From positions 55,477-119,476 of the forward strand of contig LUCM01008263.1 of NCBI GenBank assembly GCA_008360955.1: a DNA stretch of 64,000 bases. Direction: 5' to 3'. This stretch comes from Fasciolopsis buskii (lineage: Eukaryota > Platyhelminthes > Trematoda > Plagiorchiida > Fasciolidae). How positions within the stretch are numbered: position 1 is the first letter of the stretch; every line of letters begins with the position of its first letter. Below the pieces are notes generated by a model that worked only from the letters and a program-made list of their open reading frames with translations, did not search any database and had not been told where the DNA came from. Position numbers and translations under genes: made by a program. This document shows, piece after piece, positions 58,650 to 64,000 of the stretch.

Positions 58650-60330
58650 CAACTGGCGCTCACATTGACCTTCATAGCGTTAGACTCAGATTGAGCGTAG
58701 TGCCATCGGTCACCGTTAACATGGATCGATCAACGATTGTCGGTCCCCACCCGTGCTTCAGGTTTGCTTTTGTTTCAACCCAGATTGTGGTCACACCAAG
58801 ACAAAAACCACATTTACGGTACAGCTGATTCGTGAAAATAATCAAACACTTCAATTCCAATCGAAAATCTCAGTGCGGTTAACGTTTCAACAAATTTCCC
58901 AGGATCCGAGAGAAAAATTGAAGCAGATCAAATAAGTCCTGCACTCAGCTACAGATGCCAAGCCGGGATCCTCTCCACACAAACCACAGAAGCATGGGAA
59001 TTCTCGACTTCAATTACACTGTTAGATGCACGCAGATCAGCACCCGGATACAACATACAGTGAGACACGTAGAACCCTGAGACGTCAACTGACCAGAAGT
59101 GTGAGAAATGAAAGGGAGCAGTGTTGGAAAGAAAAGGGTAGTGAAATGGAGAAGACTGCAACTATCCGAAATAGTCACAACCCCTACCGAATGATTAGGA
59201 ATACTGATCCACGGAAGCCGACAATAAGTGAAATGATTAGGGAATCCGGCGGCACACTGATTCACTTTCAGTAACATGAGGTGGCGTGTTAGGCAGAACA
59301 TGTAAGGGAGCAGTTTAGTTGGCCCACAACCACAGTGTGCATTCCACTCACGCATGCGGGTGAGCCGATGCAGCTGAATACCAATCATCCATCCGAAATA
59401 GAGGCATCAAGAACGACAGGATTTCTCAAAAGGCATAAAGTAGCTGGAACATATGGACTGTCGTCACATTTCTTCAAGGATGTTGGTGAATTGTCAACAT
59501 GCGAATGAACGAAACTCATGGGATCAATCTGAACAAGGGAACAGATCTCTAAGGATTAGTGCGGATTTGTGATTGTGCGGATTTCTAAGAATTCGAACAG
59601 ATTTTTCTTGTGAAAACCTCGGATGAATCAGATCGTTGAAAATTGTATCCGATCTGCTCGAGGACATTATACTCCACCGATTATCTAGTACTCGGGAAGA
59701 GTGTGTGCGCGAGAACCAGTTGGGTTTCCGTTGCGGTCATGGTTGTCTTGATCGAATATTCACTTTGCGACAGATCTTTCAACATGGACACACATTCCGC
59801 ATACCCACGATTTCTGTCTTTGTTGATTGAAATCGGCGTTCGATTTGGTCGATCGTGCAATTCTTCGAGATTTCCTGTCATTGAAGGATATGTCAGAGAA
59901 ATTCATCTCTTATCTAATTTCCGCAATTGATGATCGGAAACGGATTTCACGTTCAAGGAGTTGTTTTACCCATTTCCCCACCTGAAATAGTTTGCCATGT
60001 TTGCCCACTTGCATCATTCCTTTTAACTTCATCACTGCGATGGTTGCGGAGCTAGCCCTGTTATCCTGTGAGAATGTGTTATCGATATTTGTTCAGACGG
60101 GAGTTAGTCTGACTTAGAATATGCAGACTATATTTTGCCACTGAGTGTAGATCCAAGTAAGCTGCAATTAGTCTTTGATCGTCTTGATGATAGTTTATAT
60201 ATATTTGGAATGTATTTTACACATTTGAAGTGTAGAATGATGTTGCATGACTGGATTGGCTCGAAGCCGAATGGTTTTCTCGCAGGGGAACAACTGGGTG
60301 AGGTGGATAGATTTAGTCACTTGGGTAGTC
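58650..60330 (+). mobile_element. RTE-type LINE, family RTE-C, copy 3 (5'- and 3'-truncated)
   Basis: It begins in what looks like the end of an RTE endonuclease (HIDLHSVRLRL, compare SDHxLLRxRLRL). It continues with TRRTLRRQLTRSVRNEREQC then WKEKGSEME and YRMIRNTDPRKPTISEMI (59026-59260), CARTSWVSVAV / ENQLGFRCGHGCLDRIFTLR (about 59700-59770) and LKCRMMLHDWIGSKPNGFLA (60223-60282). Similarity to copy 1 stops abruptly at about 60330 (after gggtagt). Many frameshifts and stops. This copy supplies the segment hidden by the N run in copy 1. Confidence 0.88.
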
Positions 60331-62379
60331 AGCCTGAAGGAAGTGAGACAAGTGGAATGTTGGCGTTGGGTCATGAATTGCAAGCCCAATGCAATATTAT
60401 TCGTCTGCGTTCCATACCTTTGTGAATACCTATTCAAAATGATCGGACGAATAAACGCTAGGATAAAACGGATGTTTGATGTGATTCAGCCCCAAAAATA
60501 GAGATGTTAACGGTGACAAAAATGTCAACTTACATTTATGGTATTAGACGGCAGGTGAGAAAAAGTAGAATCTGTTATGTTCCTTCAAGCTGGTCTGTTT
60601 TTAGGGTGCACTTGAGTACTAAGAAACCGCACCTAAATAGAGAAAAACCGAAGATATTTCACTCTTACTTCTGTCAGCTAGAGGCTATTTGACGACTGAA
60701 TTGCTTCACATTTTTTTTCGCTGGAGTAGTTCTGCCATAGATGGAATAACTGGTCTCACAGAGCCGGATATTGGCCATTCCGCATCTGCTCAATAACTAC
60801 CAGGCAAAAGGGACTTTCAGCTTGCAAAGGTTACTTCGCACCGATCTTCAAATCTCTGAGGTACACAATTTATCGTTAGGCTGTCAGGACCTAGTCTGAT
60901 TGTGATTAGCCGATTGATATTTATATTTCTGTACTTGTTACTCTTTTCTTTGAATCCCATCTACCAGTATTTCTTGTGAATCACACGAAAGCACCAGTAT
61001 TCGCGACGACTGTTTTCACTTTGGACCGATGAAGGAGTTTACGAAACGGGAAAGACAAATTTGAGACAACATTTTGCTCTGTTTATTGGTTAACTGTCTC
61101 ATCAACAGCGAGAAGCTGAGTGAGCTACGGTCAAACCGAATCATCACATGTTGATGAACGAAAAAGCAGACGTTTGAACGTTGAACTCGTTCAAGATGCT
61201 AGTGTGGCTTTTTAAAGTTCACTGAGAGTTGCGTATTGTGAAGGATTATGCAAAAACTTTTGAAGTAAAACTAACAGAAGCAATAGTGTGTTTGTTTATA
61301 ATGGTGTCTATGTGTGCAAGCTTTGAGTAAGCTGCTACATCTGAAAGTATTTTATGTACCTCTTTAGCAAGTGAATTTCTGTTATCAACAAACTTTCCAT
61401 TCGTGAAATCCTTCTACCTTGCTTCGTATTGACCTCGTTCCTTACTCGTCGTTTTTGCTAGGCTCTGCCGCCTATACAGTCACCAGAGAACTGTCACGTT
61501 TGTCCTTGGGCAATGTTCATCATCATTTGGTCGTTTATCCTTACACCCACGCTACTTACCCCTTTTTTGTCAAGGCAAATTATTTAGTCTTTTTCGTGTC
61601 TGTCCTTATTTGCTATTCGTTTGCTAGCCTTTCAAGTGCTCTGTTTCTCACTTGGTCAGTTTCCTCAGATAAAAAATTCATTTTTGCCGTTATCGAATGA
61701 TCCGAACCTGTTTTGAGACGGCTTGCTTTGATGCTTTGAGATGAATCTTTGTCTCTTCCTGCTGTCTTCTAACTCAGATACTCCCCACTAGTTGTTTTAA
61801 TTACATTGAATGGACTTTTTTCTCCAGTTACAAGCAGACTGCTCACTGGCTTTCACTGATTTGACTAACGAGTACGATCCACAAATTGCGCATTAACTGG
61901 AAAGCTTTCTATTTAAAGTGATTTTCTAGTAAGTTAGCCGTTAAATTTCGTCCGGAACAATGAGGAATGCGTGCGAATTTCGTCGAAATGATCGTTAAAT
62001 TAATCGGACACCGGTAGGACGAAGCGATTGGCTTCATGTCTGTGCTATTTCCTTAAGAATAAACCTGATACTCACTGAGTACCACAAGTCGGTATTAGTT
62101 CCTAACCTGGTTAGGGGATCGAATATTTGTTTGCAGACGTGAAATAGTAATCCGGAATCGTGAGTATACGGTTTAAGATTGTTCTGTATAAAAGCGACCA
62201 GATAGGTCGAACTGGAGCTCAAATGTCTGATTATTTCAGCAGAAGTCATTAGGTTTGAATGACAAAGTTACAATTGACGAGAAGAGAATGAACGAGTCGC
62301 TCGGCCTTTCAGAATCGAAAGACTAAATGAAGGCATATCCATCAGTCCGCTCAACTAATGGACCAAAATCCAATCGCAT
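60331..62379. other. Intergenic sequence, nothing assigned
   Basis: AT-rich. The 93-codon hydrophobic plus frame at 61419-61700 was considered but has no recognisable family. Confidence 0.45.
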
Positions 62380-62459
62380 GGGAGGCGTGTGAGTCACCAC
62401 TACCTAACCTAGCCCCTTCGGAATGATGGGAATTATTGGGTCAGGTTTGTTCAAGTATC

Positions 62460-62535
62460 GTCACCAGTGACAGACAACAGTATCTGACTGCGAAAGGGCT
62501 CGGGTTCAAACCCTGGATGCAGTAGTGGTAATTCA
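62460..62535 (+). repeat. tRNA-like SINE candidate
   Basis: B-box-like cgggttcaaaccctgg at about 62503-62518 within a GC-richer block that runs to about 62640. A possible A box upstream is weak. Confidence 0.4.
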
Positions 62536-62640
62536 CCACCGATGAGCTCCAATGGGAGCAAAACTGGACTCCCATGTTTTCAAAGTACAAAGTTGGCCGG
62601 AGGATCTGAGGTTTGTGCTTTCCGAAGGACAGTCAGTCAA

Positions 62641-64000
62641 AATGTTTTAAAAAAACATCAATTCTAAATATTAATCTCAGTTAATTGTGAAATGTAGCTA
62701 TGAAAGAGAGGGTAGACGTTTTCAGTCTGACAAATAATTTCGTTCCGGGTCACATGTATTTGTGGTCACGAATTCCAATGAATGGATCAGCGTAACCAGA
62801 ATTCCGCTGCTCTCTTTTAGGTTTCTTACCCTTCATAAGCAATGAAGCTATGGCAATTGACAGTATTTCCCTCGCACCACACATAGTGTTTCTGCCAATT
62901 CCAAATTGGGATTCGATTCCGAGACGAAGTAGATTTTAGATTTGGCTGACTTGAATCTTATAATATTGCACATTCTTAACAAGCCCAAACAACTGGCCGC
63001 ATGCAACAGGGTTCGTTGGTTTTCACCTTTCAGTTTGCCATCCATACAGCCCAATGTCGAGTTGCAACATCAAATCAAATCTTTCGCAGTCCAATATCTG
63101 TTTAACTTTAGCAAACAACAAAAGTATAATCAAAAAGCTGATGGTAATTCATTCTCAAATGAGTAAACTAGGACAGGCTTGTGTTTAGCTGCAGAAACGA
63201 CAATATGCAACAATCCACAACTCCCAAGAAATACGAAATACCGTGTGAATCAAAGCGTACATAAATTGTCACTGGGGTGTTTGCACAAGTTTGTGACCTC
63301 TGCTGTTTTCTTTCAGTTTTCGCATAGGCATTACGCGCATTCTCGGTCACATCATTCAACGAGACCAGTGCTTTCACAATCGTAACAAAAGCCCAACACC
63401 GACTGACAAACATGTATACCTACTTTTGTTTGTCATACAATGAAAGTAAAAATCACATTCAGTTGTTTTCTTTCTCAAGCTGTTTCGTGCCTTGAATGAC
63501 TGGTAAAGTTCAGTGAACCATGTGATTTGAAATGTTCACTTATTAGCTTTTTTGCTGAGAACTTCAACGAAACGAGCACAAACACTCTCCACCGGTAAAT
63601 ACATGCTTTAAATAAAAAAATCACCCTATCAACTTTAATCTTTTCTTAAAAACTCCAAACGAGACTTGGAGAATAGAATAATAGCCAAATGAACCTATGT
63701 CTGATAGCTGTCCTCCTTGGCTAGTGCATTTAAGCACGCGAAGATAAGAGCAAATGATCATGTCGGAATAGGGAAGAGATCAGGTAGGAAGGTAATCAAG
63801 AAATACGAAAAAGGGAACGATTACGATAGGAGGTGGTTTGGAAAAAATGTTGCCGATAGAGAAAGAATAAATATCTGTGACTAGGCTAGGTCATTTCCGG
63901 CTTTAGGTCGAAGGTTTACTGGAGGTGATTTTACCGCTTTTCAGAAATAACGTCATGATAGGAAAGACCTGTCAATCGGTTTTAGGAACAAAAGAATGGA
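62641..64000. other. Intergenic sequence, nothing assigned
   Basis: AT-rich to the end of the window. Overlapping short frames on both strands at 62848-63413 show no known motif. Confidence 0.5.

Noticed and set aside
61419..61700. Hydrophobic 93-codon plus frame resembling a membrane protein
   Set aside because: T-rich sequence gives hydrophobic codons; no family, splice sites or homology recognised. A faint similarity to 42.9 kb is too short to use.

Overview
This window is eukaryotic, AT-rich and intron-rich. It most likely comes from a parasitic flatworm, probably a digenean trematode. That is inferred from a split metazoan axonemal dynein gene with kilobase introns, several RTE-type and CR1-type non-LTR retrotransposons of the kind common in trematode genomes, tRNA-derived SINE-like pieces and two runs of N. 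There are no operons, CRISPR arrays or recognisable prokaryotic genes.

Left half (about 1.4-32.4 kb): one protein gene on the minus strand, the 5' part of an axonemal dynein heavy chain of the DNAH5/DNAH8 (outer-arm gamma) class. Ten exons were read by hand, from right to left: 32194-32419, 28054-28131, 25912-26089, 19465-19628, 18567-18743, 17029-17142, 11302-11409, 7344-7653, 5803-5939 and 1476-1704. From 28131 down to 1476 all splice phases agree and the joined frame follows the DNAH5 tail without a break. One short exon between 32194 and 28131, the start-codon exon, and everything after the first ~570 residues (linker, AAA+ motor, stalk) are missing or outside the window.

The introns are full of repeats. 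A CR1-like LINE (minus, 7.74-10.2 kb) ends about 100 bp from an exon. An RTE-B LINE (minus) lies at 11.5-13.8 kb and an RTE-C LINE (plus) at 20.1-22.6 kb; the RTE-C copy is interrupted by an 870-base N run. A 392-bp tandem duplication ending in (AT)n lies at 3.15-3.94 kb.

Right half (32.4-64 kb): no host gene could be supported. It holds a nearly intact RTE-A LINE (36.98-38.70 kb) whose trinucleotide tail abuts a second RTE-B copy (38.70-40.50 kb, plus), a degraded CR1-like LINE (about 43.35-44.23 kb), an RTE-C copy split by another repeat (53.49-54.65 kb), a further RTE-C copy (58.65-60.33 kb), several tRNA-like SINE candidates (46.5, 57.0, 57.4 and 62.5 kb) and a 39-N gap at 34.3 kb flanked by a duplicated contig end. 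The rest is unassigned AT-rich sequence.

The only cellular function here is ciliary and flagellar motility through the dynein gene. Everything else identified is mobile-element sediment or assembly structure. I found no convincing new biological system. The best leads are a degenerate hammerhead-ribozyme-like motif at 18.1 kb, two RTE-B copies sharing the same disabling lesions, and an N gap exactly as long as its paralogous segment. Family names RTE-A, -B and -C are labels used only in this annotation.
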